From: Sacculina carcini
Lineage: Eukaryota; Arthropoda; Thecostraca; Sacculinidae
Direction of reading: 5' to 3'
Length of the DNA: 64,000 nt
NCBI GenBank assembly: GCA_916048095.2
Contig: OU696588.1
Location: 6,567,001-6,631,000 of the forward strand
In this document: positions 1-10,509 of the stretch, piece after piece
Position numbering within the stretch: position 1 is the stretch's first letter
Layout of the letters: every line of letters begins with the position of its first letter
Position numbers and translations under genes: made by a program
The notes under the pieces: generated by a model
Told to the model about the DNA's origin: nothing
Databases searched by the model: none
The model's input: only the letters and a program-made list of their open reading frames with translations

Positions 1-645
1 TAAACCCGCCCGTCGTGCGGAACAATTCATACAATGAAATTCATATTAAATCCATAAAATATGATGAATGCAAATTGAAAAGCAAGAAATGTAACCTATA
101 AATATCTTAACCAATAGAAAAGTCTAAATGTGAATATTTTGGATTTTATCATGACAAATATTATCCCTCAACCCGCTTGATATATAAATCTGCCCGTCGT
201 GTGGTATAATTCAGAACACAAACACGAAACAAACAATGAAAGATGATGAAATCTTTTCCTCAGAATGTTTCCAAACTATATTAATTACTTAACATGATTC
301 ACCAACATTATTTGCTCAAGTACTATCTTACTTTTACCGCTATAATATTTATTGCTAAAATTTATATATTTTCCGCTATCATTAAAACCCAATATAACCT
401 GAGTCAAACCTACCCAACCCAACCCAACCATTCAATCTTGACCGCAGTCAGCCTAGTCTGAGGTGATTCAACTCATTAGTTTGTGATCACAAAATATACT
501 GATTCGATCATATTTTGTAATCAGAAGACTGAGATTATCTAACCCAGGGGTTCCAAACACGCGGCCCACCAATACTTTTCTCTCAACCCGCCAATATAAT
601 ATCGGAACCAAACTGTAAGGCAGCTAAATTCACATTTGGTGCAGA
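1..645. repeat. CCCGCCCG-box repeat units (first block)
   Basis: Two diverged units of an interspersed repeat. The box CCCGCCCGTCGTGCGGAA is at 5-22 and a diverged box is at about 191-208. Each box is followed by AAYAATTCA. A shared ccaatagaaaagtctaaa segment is near 110 and a CAACCCGC motif lies about 20 nt before the second box. Box spacing is 186 bp. The same arrangement returns at 4.7-4.9 kb and 8.3-8.9 kb, so the block was probably one array later split by insertions. No coding potential is seen. Confidence 0.65.
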
Positions 646-1108
646 ATGAGATATATTTACATAGCCCCATCTTACCTACGTGAACTCCTGTCACCTCAAG
701 TACGACCCTCATCTCGATACCCTGTCCCACTCTTCTGCCCTCCCGCCATCAACGAGTCCACCTGGTCGGCCAAGTCCTTCTACTTTTCTGCCTCTCGCCT
801 CTACAACTCTCTACCTCGTCAGCTTCATCAAATTAGTTCATTTACTTCCTTTTCATCTGCTCTCACAAACATCTTCTTGCTTCTTCTTCTGAATAAATAC
901 GTTTCTTGTACTCTTTGCTGTTTTTTATGTTGTTACCTCTGATTGCTCTTGTTTTTCTCATGTTTTGCACGGTACATCTTTCCTTGTGCGTGCTGGTTTA
1001 CGTTTGTTTTTTCGCTAGCTTTTATCTTTTATCATGTTTTTCGCGCCTTTGCATTTTATCGTGCCCTATATTAAATATATGTTGTTGTTGTTGTTGTTGT
1101 TGTTGTTC
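646..1108 (+). pseudogene. LINE 3' fragment (RT ORF C-terminus and 3' tail)
   Basis: The + strand reads the typical C-terminal end of a LINE reverse transcriptase ORF: a PSYLRELL-type start, then SFYFSASRLYNSLP, then an F-rich helix. This corresponds to the 'apRLWNSLP...F...L' tail of CR1/L2/Rex-type elements. The 3' UTR contains a cgcgcctttg motif and ends in (GTT)9 at 1081-1107. A second copy with the same protein tail and the same style of 3' end lies in reverse orientation at 19.67-20.24 kb, which supports a (TTG)n-tailed family. It is a 5'-truncated dead copy. Confidence 0.75.
1081..1107. repeat. (GTT)9 tail next to antisense LINE
   Basis: Perfect (GTT)n tract at the junction of the + strand LINE fragment and the 3' end of the minus-strand LINE. 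A second (GTT)7 tract lies at 4599-4619, at the other end of the minus-strand LINE, so that LINE is bracketed by the same trinucleotide repeat. Confidence 0.85.
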
Positions 1109-1109
1109 C

Positions 1110-4100
1110 TCAAGTTGTCTGGCCGAGCAACTTCGAGCTCCTGAGGAAAGACACGGCACCGATCGGGTTGTTCCACAGGTCTCTGACTGTATTGATTTTG
1201 TGTTGGCGTCTGAGTTGGGTGTGTGCTGTGCAGTGTTGCATGATGTGTGTGACGGTGTGTGGTGCTGAATTGCAATCTGGACAGGTGTCATCGATTGAGT
1301 CATTCAACCTTTTCTGATATGACAGAAGGGCAGGATGATGACCGCATCTCAACTTGGCCAGATGCACCTTTTATTCCCTTGTGAGTGTGTTTTCTGATTT
1401 GTGTATGTCCGGTGGGTGTCTTTGTAGGAGTGTATTGTGTTGTAGTGAGTGTATGGCCTTCCGTGCGATCTCAGTGTGTATGTGTTTCTTGATTGATGTG
1501 CGTGGGGGAGCTGGTGGAAGTGATGTGAGAATTTGGCTGTGGTAAAGTGTGCTTGGTGTTGTTTTTATGTTTCTGTCTGTGTTGTCTTGTGTTGTGAGGT
1601 GATGTAGTGGATGTGCTGTGTTGGTGACTGCTGCTGCAAGTGTTTGTGTGCCTCTCATGTCTAGGTGATGTGTCAGTTTGAGTATTTTGGTTTCGTGATG
1701 AAGGTGGTCCACTGGTGTGGTGGCTGTGCATCCTGTTATTGTTCTGAGTGCCGTGTTTTGAAGTGTTTGAAGTGTGTTTGTGTGGAGTGTTGCGAGATTG
1801 CTAGCCCATGCGGGGCTAACATATTCTATCACGGGTCGGATGTACTGTTTGTATATGGTGGTTGTGGTGTCTTTGTTGTGTCCGAAAGTTGTGTGTGAGA
1901 GTGCTTTCAGTGTGTTGAGGCGTAGAGTGACCTTAGTTTTAATGTTGGTGATGTGTTGTTTGAATGAGAGTTGTGTGTCGTATGTGACGCCTAGTATTTT
2001 TGGTGTGTGCGTGTGTGGGATGATCGTGTTGTTGATGGTGATTTGTGGTGTGTAGTTGTGTTCGGATGTCCAGTTGGTGATGAGTGTGGCTGTGGATTTG
2101 GCCGGTGCAATGTTCAGTTGGTTTGTGCTGAACCATTGTTGTAGTGTGTTGATGTAAGGTTGTAGTGTGTGCACTGCTGTGTCGGCGTGTCTGTGTGTAC
2201 TTGTGATTGTGATGTCGTCTGCGTATGATGATATTTGTATGGATGGAGTGTTGGGTGCTGGCATGTCATGTAGGTATAAGTTGAAAAGTGTTGGTGCTAA
2301 AAGGGAGCCCTGAGGGACTCCGTTTGTTATGTTTCGTGTGTGAGATGATTGTCCATTGTACCTCACATGGGCGCATCTGCCAGCGAGGTAGTTGGCCAAC
2401 CATCTCTTAGTGTTATTGTGAAGTGTGGTGTCTAGTATTTGGTTTGTGAGATTGTGTCGTGGCACTCTGTCGAAGGCTTTGCTGATGTCGAGTGTTATGA
2501 GTAGTGTTCTGTGTGGTGGTTTTGTTGTGTTTATGTTACCCATCATGGTCTGTGTGAGTTTTGTGAGCAGTGTGGTTGTAGAGTGCAGTGATCTGAAGCC
2601 GTGTTGTGATTGTGATAGTGGGATTTGTGGTGTGATGAGTTTGAGGATGAGACGTTCTGTGATTTTTGATGGTGTGCAGAGCAGTGTGATTGGACGATGT
2701 GAAGAAGGAAGCGTGGGGTCTGTGCCTTGTTTGTGTAGTGTGATGATGATGCCCGTTTTCCAGATGTGAGGTATTGTGTTGTGTGAGAAGCTGTAGTTGG
2801 ATATGTTGGTGAGTGTCTGTATGCCTTGTGGTCCAAGATGTTTCAGATGGATGTTACTTATTCCATCTGGACCACAGGCTGATGATTGTTTGATGTTGTG
2901 TATGATGTGTCGTGTCTGCGCATGTGTGAATGGTGTGTATAGTGGATCTGTGCTGAATGTGTGTTTACGTCTGATGATTGTCCTGTCTTTTTGTGTAGGA
3001 GTGATGTGGCTGATGTGTGAGTAGTGGTTAATGAGTGTGTTTGCTTGTTGTTTATTTGATGGTACAGATGATGTGTCGGTCGTGATGGCTGCGTGTGTTC
3101 GTGTTATATTGCTGTTTGAGAGTGTGATGCTTTTCAGTGTGTTGTATAGTTTTGTGGTGTTTGATCTGTGATCTACTGTTTTCATGTAGTTGTGCCAGTT
3201 CAGTTATTTTTGTTCATGTATCTTGGTGTTGATTGTGGTGTTGAGTGCGTGTATTTGTTCGGATGTATTGTGTGAGTGTGGTGTCGGAGAGTGTTTCAGT
3301 GTGTCGCGTTGTTTGATGAGTGTGTGTATTTCTTGTGTAAAGTTTGGGTTGTGGTGTTTTCTGTGTCCTTTTGGGATGTGTTGTTTTTCTGCCTTGTGTA
3401 TGATGCTGTTAAATGTTTGGACTGTTTTGTTTATGTCTGTGATGTCTGTTGTGTTGAGTTGCGTAAATGCTAGTTCCATGTCGTGTGTGAATTGTGACCA
3501 ATTGGCTTTTGTGTAATTTGTGTAAGTGCGTCTGGGTGTGTTTGGTGCAGTTCTGATTTTGGTGGTGATGACGATTGGAAGGTGGTCTGAGCCAAGCTCT
3601 TTGACCACCTTCCAAGTGGTTGTGTGGGTGAGATCCGGTGTGCAAAATGTGATGTCAGGTGATGTCGAATGATAGTGTGCCTGATGTGTGGTGTGAGTGT
3701 GTTGGTGAGTGTTGTTGATAATGTAGAGGTGTTCTGTTTGTTGTAGTATGTCTGTGCCTCTGTTGGTGAGTGGATTGTGTGTGTACCAGGCAGGATCTTT
3801 GGCGTTGAAGTCGCCACCCAGTATTGTGTTAGGTGTGTTTGTGAGGTTGCGTATATCTGGTGTGTAGTTGCGAGGTACTGTTGGTGAAGTTTGTGGTGGA
3901 ATGTATACGTTGATGATTGAAATGTGTGAGTGTGTGCCAGTGCGTATTTGTATCGATTGTTGTTCTGTTGTGGTGTCGTTTGGTGGTAGTAGTGCTTGTG
4001 TCTGTGTGCTGGTGCTTGTGTAGTTGATAGTTCTGTGTATAAGTGTGATGAGGCCACCGCCTCGACCGCTAGTGCGGTCTTGGCGGATGGTGGTGTAGTT

Positions 4101-4598
4101 GTGAAAGGTGGGTGTTCTGTGGTGCTGTTGTAACTTTGTTTCTTGTATGAGTGCTATGTGAATGGAGTGTCGTGTGAGGAAGTGTGTTAGTTCGTGTTTT
4201 TTTGAGTTTATGCCGTCTATGTTGAGCTGGAGAATGTTGATGTTGTATGTGCGGTGTAAGTTGGTGTTTGTGCGTGTGAGAGTGTTGTTGAGATGTTGAG
4301 TTGTTGATGGAGGTGGTGGTGGTGGTGAGTGTGGTGATGATGGCAGAACTGATGGTGATGATAGTGAGGATGGTGCTGATGGTGATAGTGATGCTTGTGA
4401 GGAGGACGAAGTTGTTGGTGAGTGTGAGGATGAACGAGAAGTATGTGAAGATGGGAATGATGGTGATGTCGGTGGTGCTGATGACCGCGATGATGTTGAT
4501 GGTGATGAAACAGAGGTGACTGATGTTGGTGAATGTGCCAGTGTCGGTGTACGTGCAGGTGTTGATGAGTTTGGTGCGCATAATTAGCAGATGTATAT
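1110..4598 (-). pseudogene. LINE with APE endonuclease and reverse transcriptase (Jockey/I-like), two in-frame stops
   Basis: One frame runs from about 4590 to a stop at 1110-1112, broken only by TAA at 3204-3206 and TAA at 1371-1373. In order it encodes a Ser/Pro/Thr-rich leader; an APE-type endonuclease (LQLNIDGINSK near 4240, IQET, GGDFNAKDPAW near 3820, SDHLPI near 3590); a non-LTR reverse transcriptase (RPITLL, LDISKAFDRV, GVPQGSLLAP, SYADDI); and a C-terminal Cys/His motif (CPDC, HIMQHC) near 1250. The order and motifs are those of Jockey/I-superfamily LINEs. The coding strand is extremely A+C-rich, with Thr, His, Asn and Ile dominating. No ORF1 is seen. With only two stops in about 1,150 codons it is a recent but dead copy. 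Confidence 0.85.
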
Positions 4599-4620
4599 GT
4601 TGTTGTTGTTGTTGTTGTTA

Positions 4621-5278
4621 TTTATACACCATTTAAGTCACATTTACATTAGTGAGTCTGGTTCTTGAAGTCAAGCCAGTGAGTTTTGTATATGGATTCA
4701 TTCCACACGGTAAAATTGAATGTTTGAACCCACCCGTCGTGCGGAACAATTAATATAACAGAAGTAATTTATATGCAAACAGCCAGTCTAATAGAAAACT
4801 CTAAATTGTAAAATCTATACCAATAGAAAATTCCTGTTCTGAATTTGCATATTCTTATTCTAATAATTGACGGCATATTATTCAGTCAACCCGCCTCATA
4901 CTTAATCCCACCTGTCGTCAGGAATAATTTCGAAATGTAAACACAAAATAACAATGAATTTTTTAGTATATATATGAACTTTTTTCAATAATATTATCTC
5001 ATAATTCCCGGTTAATGCTTCCACTAATGCATCATATTCATACAGTTGTTATTTTTTGGATTACACCGATATTACAGACCTTGATATTACAGCCGATATT
5101 ATATTATGCAATCTATATTCTGCTACGTATTATTCCTAATACATATATCATCAGATCGCAAAATATATTTGAAGGTTCACATCATTCTCCACCATCATTT
5201 GCTCAAGAGCTATTCTACTTTTATCGCTGGAATATTTACTGCTAGCAAAATATCATATAACTCGCTATCATTTAAACC
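4621..5278. repeat. CCCGCCCG-box repeat units (second block)
   Basis: The repeat family of 1-645 continues. Diverged boxes occur at 4728-4745 and 4907-4924 (spacing 179 bp), again with a ccaatagaaaa segment and a CAACCCGCC motif before the second box. The block ends at the AACC target site of the Gypsy-type element. Confidence 0.6.
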
Positions 5279-5735
5279 TGTGGAGGCGTGCAAGTTGCGT
5301 GGTTGGGCGGTTGTATGTCTGTGTGTATCCAAGTGTATCCTTTGTGTGTGCGTTTCGCTCGTTTGTATGCGTGTATGGCGTGTATGCATGTCAAGTGTAT
5401 GTCTGTGTGTATCCAAGTGTATCCTTTGTGTGTGCGTTTCGCTCGTTTGTATGCGTGCCTGGCGTGTATGCATGTCAAGTGTATGTCTGTGTGTATCCTT
5501 CTGTATTGGTGAACGCGGTTAGGCGTGTGTGTAGGAATGTGACCGTGTGAATGGTCATGTGACCGTGCGAAAGGTCACATGACCGAGCTTATATAACACG
5601 GCACACTGCCGGTCAAAGGGCCATTCGCTCGGATTCGCTGGCATTCGCTAGTATTATCTTGTATTGTGATCTCGCCTGCAATAGACTTTTCTCGCCGTGT
5701 CTTCCTCGTTTTCAATGTGGCTTCACGACGCCACA
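5279..5735 (+). repeat. 5' LTR of gypsy-1
   Basis: 457 bp, TGTGG...CCACA. It contains about 2.3 tandem copies of an 84-bp unit (starts near 5312 and 5396), then a cluster of GTGACC/GGTCAC half-sites at about 5540-5585, then a TATA-like cttatataac near 5588. The half-sites just upstream of the TATA look like promoter elements; that role is inferred. Confidence 0.9.
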
Positions 5736-5762
5736 TACTGTGAGCATGTGTGGTTGCGTGTC

Positions 5763-5938
5763 TGCTCATCGACGGCTGCCGGCGCTGCACTTCACCAGAT
5801 GGTGGACGGGGTGCCTAGGCCCATCTCGTTTTTTTCTAAAAAGCTTTCTGCCGCGCAGCGGAAGTACTCTGTCTACGACCGCGAGTTGTTGGCCGCTTAT
5901 TACGCCGTGGGACATTTCCGTCATTTCCTGGAGCGGTA
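5763..5938 (+). pseudogene. gypsy-1 RNase H fragment
   Basis: The frame encodes the middle of a Gypsy RNase H: GAALHQ, then PISFFSKKLSAAQRKYSVYD and RELLAAYYAV, ending at FLER. A stop follows at 5937 because the frame shifts by one base. Directly downstream the next frame continues with the expected TLLTDHKPLV. The N-terminal half, including the first catalytic Asp region, is missing, so this is non-functional. Confidence 0.8.
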
Positions 5939-7480
5939 ACGCTGCTAACCGATCACAAACCGCTCGTCTCGGCTTTTCGCAGTCCTCGCATGGCTAAGTC
6001 AGACAGACAGCAGCGGCATTGGTCATATATTACCGAATATGTGGCCGATGTTCAGCATGTTCGCGGCGCCGAGAACGTGGTCGCAGATTGCCTTTCGAGA
6101 GATGTGAACGTCATCCAAATGGAAGCATTTGATCTGCCCGCCATTGCGCGTGCTCAGCTGGATGATCCCGATGTTAATAATCACGCCGACAGCCTGAAGA
6201 AGTTCAACTTGTCCGATGATACCGTACTACTGTGTGATACAACAACGCCTCATCCTAGGCCGTTTCTACCGCAGAGATGCCGGTTTCACGTGTTCCAGCA
6301 GCTGCACAATATTGCACATCCTGGAGTTTGCGCCAGCACACGCGTGATAAAATCCAGCTATGTATGGCCTCACATGGACAAAGATATTAAAGATTGGGTA
6401 CGTAGTTGTACTGCCTGCCAACAATCAAAGATCACGCGCCACACAAAGTCGCCACTTTCGCAGTTTGATCTTCCTAGCGCGCGATTCGAGGTGGTTCACT
6501 TAGATCTCGTCGGGCCTCTGCCGCCGGCGGTTACAGCTGGTCACTCATTTTCCACGCCGTTCAGATACATACTGACATGCGTCGATCGTGCAAGCCGCTG
6601 GCCCGAGGCGATGCCACTCACTGACATCACTGCAGCATCTGTTGCCAACGCCTTCTTCACTGGCTGGATTTCGCGTTTCGGTGTCCCACTCCATGTGGTA
6701 ACGGATCGCGGAACCCAGTTTGAATCTGAACTGTTCGAGGAATTATCCAAACTGGTAGGTTTTCATCGTGTTCGGACGACCGCCTATCACCCCCAATCTA
6801 ACGGCATGGTAGAGCGTCTTCATCGCGTAATTAAAACAGCTATCATAGCCCGTAAAGAATGCTGGCTTTCGGCTCTTCCGGTCGTCATGTTGGGGATCCG
6901 ATTGCTGCCCGCGGAGTCCGGTTTTTCGCCATTCACGGCCGTTACGGGCGGATATCTGCTGTGTCCTCGGGTGCCAACAGGTGAAAACATGTCCATTAAA
7001 GCACAGCACGACTTCGTGGGCGAACTCAACAAGATAATGCAGGAGATCGACTTTCACAGCTTGTCAGCCGGCACGTCACACAGCACTCCGACATCCTACG
7101 TGCCAGCGCAGCTGACGACATGTGAGCATGTGTGGTTGCGTGTCGATCGTGTCCGCCGTCCACTCGAGGCACCTTATCGGGGCCCTTTTCGCGTCGTATC
7201 CAGAACGCCGAAGGTTTTCACCATCGCTCTGCCAACTGGCGGGTCAGAGTCCGTCTCGATAGATCGTCTGAAGCCAGCCATCGTCACTGCTGCGTCACCG
7301 GTCAAAGCCCCTTCGTCGCAGCCTCGTCCGGTTCCACGTGCACGTGTTACGCCCGCCAGCACCACTACGACACGGCCTGTTCCTGTACCTGCTCCTCGTG
7401 CATCGCTACCAAAGACAATCACTACCAGATGCGGTCGTACGGTTAGATTCAAGACAACCCTGGATTTTCACTACTTTTGA
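5939..7480 (+). CDS. gypsy-1 RNase H end and integrase
   Basis: An open frame of about 510 codons (Met at 5990) that starts in RNase H (TDHKPLV, then VQHVRGAENVVADCLSR) and continues as a full integrase. The zinc-binding HHCC module is near 6310-6420 (H..H...CTACQ). The core has the catalytic triad in HLDLVGP (D), VTDRGTQF (D) and NGMVERLHR (E). The C-terminus contains VSIDRLKPA, usual for Gypsy pol ends. This frame is intact, but the element lacks gag and reverse transcriptase and could act only in trans. Confidence 0.85.
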   Translation, partial: TLLTDHKPLVSAFRSPRMAKSDRQQRHWSYITEYVADVQHVRGAENVVADCLSRDVNVIQMEAFDLPAIARAQLDDPDVNNHADSLKKFNLSDDTVLLCDTTTPHPRPFLPQRCRFHVFQQLHNIAHPGVCASTRVIKSSYVWPHMDKDIKDWVRSCTACQQSKITRHTKSPLSQFDLPSARFEVVHLDLVGPLPPAVTAGHSFSTPFRYILTCVDRASRWPEAMPLTDITAASVANAFFTGWISRFGVPLHVVTDRGTQFESELFEELSKLVGFHRVRTTAYHPQSNGMVERLHRVIKTAIIARKECWLSALPVVMLGIRLLPAESGFSPFTAVTGGYLLCPRVPTGENMSIKAQHDFVGELNKIMQEIDFHSLSAGTSHSTPTSYVPAQLTTCEHVWLRVDRVRRPLEAPYRGPFRVVSRTPKVFTIALPTGGSESVSIDRLKPAIVTAASPVKAPSSQPRPVPRARVTPASTTTTRPVPVPAPRASLPKTITTRCGRTVRFKTTLDFHYF

Positions 7481-7551
7481 TGATTTTGTACCACTGATTT
7501 ATCGTGTGTTTTTTTATTCAGGACTTGTCCATGAAACGGGTCATTTTGCTG

Positions 7552-7552
<1 letters not shown>

Positions 7553-7622
<70 letters not shown>
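7553..7622. repeat. (TA)35 microsatellite
   Basis: Perfect (TA)n tract in the 3' untranslated part of gypsy-1, between the pol stop and the 3' LTR. The remaining 7623-7831 has no ORF and ends with a short purine-rich stretch before the LTR, a weak polypurine-tract candidate. Confidence 0.95.
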
Positions 7623-7624
<2 letters not shown>

Positions 7625-7831
7625 GTGTGCCTATCTTGACATGTATCACTTCTACCCGTCGTGGTAACTGTCATTTGCACATTTGGATGTTCGAATGTGT
7701 GAGTATATTGTGTCTATATTGTAGGTGTGTGTGTGACTACGTATGAGTGTGCGCACATGTGTATGTATGATTTGTGATATGTATAACCGACCTTGACGTG
7801 TTATGAACTCCGTTCTCAGGCGGCGGAGTAC

Positions 7832-8287
7832 TGTGGAGGCGTGCAAGTTGCGTGGTTGGGCGGTTGTATGTCTGTGTGTATCCAAGTGTATCCTTTGTGT
7901 GTGCGTTTCGCTCGTTTGTATGCGTGTCTGGCGTGTATGCATGTCAAGTGTATGTCTGTGTGTATCCAAGTGTATCCTTTGTGTGTGCGTTTCGCTCGTT
8001 TGTATGCGTGTCTGGCGTGTATGCATGTCAAGTGTATGTCTGTTTGTATCCTTCTGTATTGGTGAACGCGGTTAGGCGTGTGTGTGGGAATGTGACCGTG
8101 TGAATGGTCATGTGACCGTGCGAAAGGTCACATGACCGAGCTTATATAACACGGCACACTGCCGGTCAAAGGCCATTCGCTCGGATTCGCTGGCATTCGC
8201 TGGTATTATCTTGTATTGTGATCTCGCCTGCAATAGACTTTTCTCGCCGTGTCTTCCTCGTTTTCAATGTGGCTTCACGACGCCACA
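7832..8287 (+). repeat. 3' LTR of gypsy-1
   Basis: 456 bp, TGTGG...CCACA, nearly identical to 5279-5735 (about five substitutions and one single-base indel). It is followed by the AACC target duplicate and then by the CCCGCCCG-box repeat. Confidence 0.9.
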
Positions 8288-9036
8288 AACCCACTCTTTA
8301 TAGATACATTTAAGCCCGCCCGTCGTGCGGAACAGTTCATAAAATATAATTAATATTCAATTCATAAAAATTAGTGCAAATTGAAAAAGAAAAACAAACC
8401 CATAGAAAAGATTTAGCCAATATAAAAGTCTAAACGTGAAATTTATGTTTCAATTTAGAAAACATGTTTTTCCACAACCCGCCTCATATTTAAAGCTGCC
8501 CGTCGTGCGGAATAATTCAGAACTCAAACACGAAACAAACACAAAGAAAATTGATGAAAAACGACCAACAGAAAAAGTCAAATTTGTAAATTCTTGTTTT
8601 ATTTATTGACGATGTTTTTTCCCTCAACACTGCTCAAATTCACACCCGTCCTTCGTGTGTAGTAATTCAGAAGTGTAACACTATCAAAACAATGTCTCTT
8701 TCTGTCATCTCTATAATTCCAGATTAATGCTTCCGCTAAAACACCATATGCATATAGTTGGCATTGCATGATATTGCAACTCATATGCTTATGCAGCTTG
8801 AAATTAAACCAATTAAATTACACAGTAAAATTCAGTAGTTTAATTTGTTCCCAGTGGCATTTTACCCGCCCGTCGTGCGGAAAAATTCGTGTGTAAATAT
8901 TGAGGACAATAAAGCCTTTCTATTCAGTATAGTGTAGCATTAATTAAACTGTACGAAATAAAACCATACCATCCATGCTTGGAGCTAATATGATGCATTC
9001 TTAATTGTGATTGGGCTTCAGTGAAATTTAATCGGT
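8288..9036. repeat. CCCGCCCG-box repeat units (third block)
   Basis: Boxes at 8315-8332 and 8496-8512 (spacing 181 bp), a degenerate one near 8643 and another at 8865-8882. A ccaatataaaagtctaaa segment lies between the first two. This is the downstream continuation of the array interrupted by gypsy-1. 8900-9036 is AT-rich and unassigned. Confidence 0.6.
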
Positions 9037-10300
9037 GTATATTCCTGTGTAATAGCAAGTGCGCATAATAGCTGTCAAATTGGCAATATGTCCTTTTGAC
9101 TTTACACCGCCGTAACTTCTTTCAGATACACTTTGGAAAATTACAAATTATACCGTATTGCAGAAAACAATATTTCTAGCACGATGGCATAATTTATTTT
9201 TATGTGTAACAAATAGTTACTGAGAAATAGTAGAAAAATGAATTAATTTTAGTCGCCCGGTGTTCAAGTGTAATTTTGAATGTATTTGAGAATTTTGCCA
9301 ATTTTACACGTTTTTTGTATCATTTGTGGGTATAAATTCTAGCTTATCTTGTAGAACACAAAATTATCTACACAGTAGTATATTCCTGTGTAATAGCAAG
9401 TGCGCATAATAGCTGTCAAATTGGCAATATGTCCTTTTGAATTTACACCGCCGTAACTGCCTTCAGATATACTTTGGAAAATTAAAAATTATACCGTATT
9501 GTAGACAACAAGATTTCCAGCACGATGGTATAATATATTTCTATGTATAACAAAGAATTATTGAGAAATAGTAGAAAAATGAATTAATTTTAGTCTCCCG
9601 GTGTTCAAGTGTAATTTTGGATGTATTTATGAATTTTGCCAATTTTACACGTTTTTTGTATCATTTGTGGGTATAAATTATAACTTTTCTTGTAGAACAC
9701 AAGATTATCTACACAATAGTATAATTTTTATAGCTGTACCATTGCTGGTTTATGAGGAATAGATAGTGAAATATTGACCAAAATATTAACGTTTTTTGTG
9801 CTAATTTTGCCTTTTTGACTTTGTCATTTACACTTCACACCGCCGTAACTTTCTTTTATACACTTGGGAGAATAAAAAATTATACCGTGTTTTAGAAAAC
9901 CAAATTCCCAGCATGATGGTATTATTTATTTAGATGTGTGATGATTACTTTTGAGAAATAGAGAAAAAAGTATAGAAAATCGGACGCGTGGACTTTAAAT
10001 AAAATTTTGAATGTAGATTGATTTTTTTTCATTTTACATGTTTTATATTCAATTTTCGGGTATGAATTATAGTTTGTTGATTAGAACAGAAATTTTTCTA
10101 CACAGTGGTATAATTTTTATAGTCTTACCATCGCTGGTTTAGGAATAGTAGTCTTCAGAATATTGACCAAAAGTTTCGCATTTTTCAGGGTTCATTTTGT
10201 GTTTTCACCGCTATAAATTTTTTTGGTTTAATTTTTAAAATTTGAAATTTAACATATCGTGTAGACAAGAACATTTTAAACGTAATGGTATAAATTGTTA
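9037..10300. repeat. Tandem ~341-bp repeat with ACACCGCCGTAAC core
   Basis: Units start at 9037, 9378 and 9719 (period 341 bp), with a more diverged unit from about 10108. The first two copies share long blocks, including cctgtgtaatagcaag, and each of the first three has the core ACACCGCCGTAAC. A later part of the unit reads tttgtgggtataaatta. Copies diverge progressively toward the right. No ORF is conserved between copies, so this is a non-coding satellite or the tail of an unidentified element. Confidence 0.75.
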
Positions 10301-10363
10301 GCGGGTGCGCCAAGTGTTGGCTGAGTAGTAGCTGATAGAAAATGGACCAAGGAGGGTGGGACA

Positions 10364-10424
10364 AACACACAGACACACACACACACACACAGAGGATCTC
10401 TTTTATATATATAGATAGATAGAT

Positions 10425-10506
<82 letters not shown>
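10364..10506. repeat. Compound (CA)n-(TAGA)n-(TA)n microsatellite
   Basis: A run of CA, then atagatagata, then about 80 bp of (TA)n. It directly follows the right end of the 341-bp repeat. Confidence 0.9.

Positions 10507-10509
<3 letters not shown>

Larger units (their letters stand above)
5279..8287 (+). mobile_element. Truncated Ty3/Gypsy-type LTR retrotransposon (gypsy-1)
   Basis: Two 456-457-bp LTRs flank a short internal region holding only RNase H and integrase. The LTRs start TGTGG and end CCACA. The insertion is flanked by AACC at 5275-5278 and 8288-8291. The LTRs differ at about six positions, so insertion was recent, yet gag, protease and reverse transcriptase are absent. No primer-binding site follows the left LTR. 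Instead 5739-5762 is an exact 24-nt copy of 7121-7144 from the end of pol. This looks like an abortive or recombined reverse-transcription product that was inserted with help from other copies. Confidence 0.9.

Noticed and set aside
1354-3516. Several + strand frames over the antisense LINE
   Set aside because: They are Cys/Val-rich shadows of the G-poor LINE coding strand, with no motif.
5106-5550. Frames of 68-138 codons on both strands in the gypsy-1 LTR
   Set aside because: They arise from the 84-bp tandem repeat and recur identically in the 3' LTR; no protein family features.
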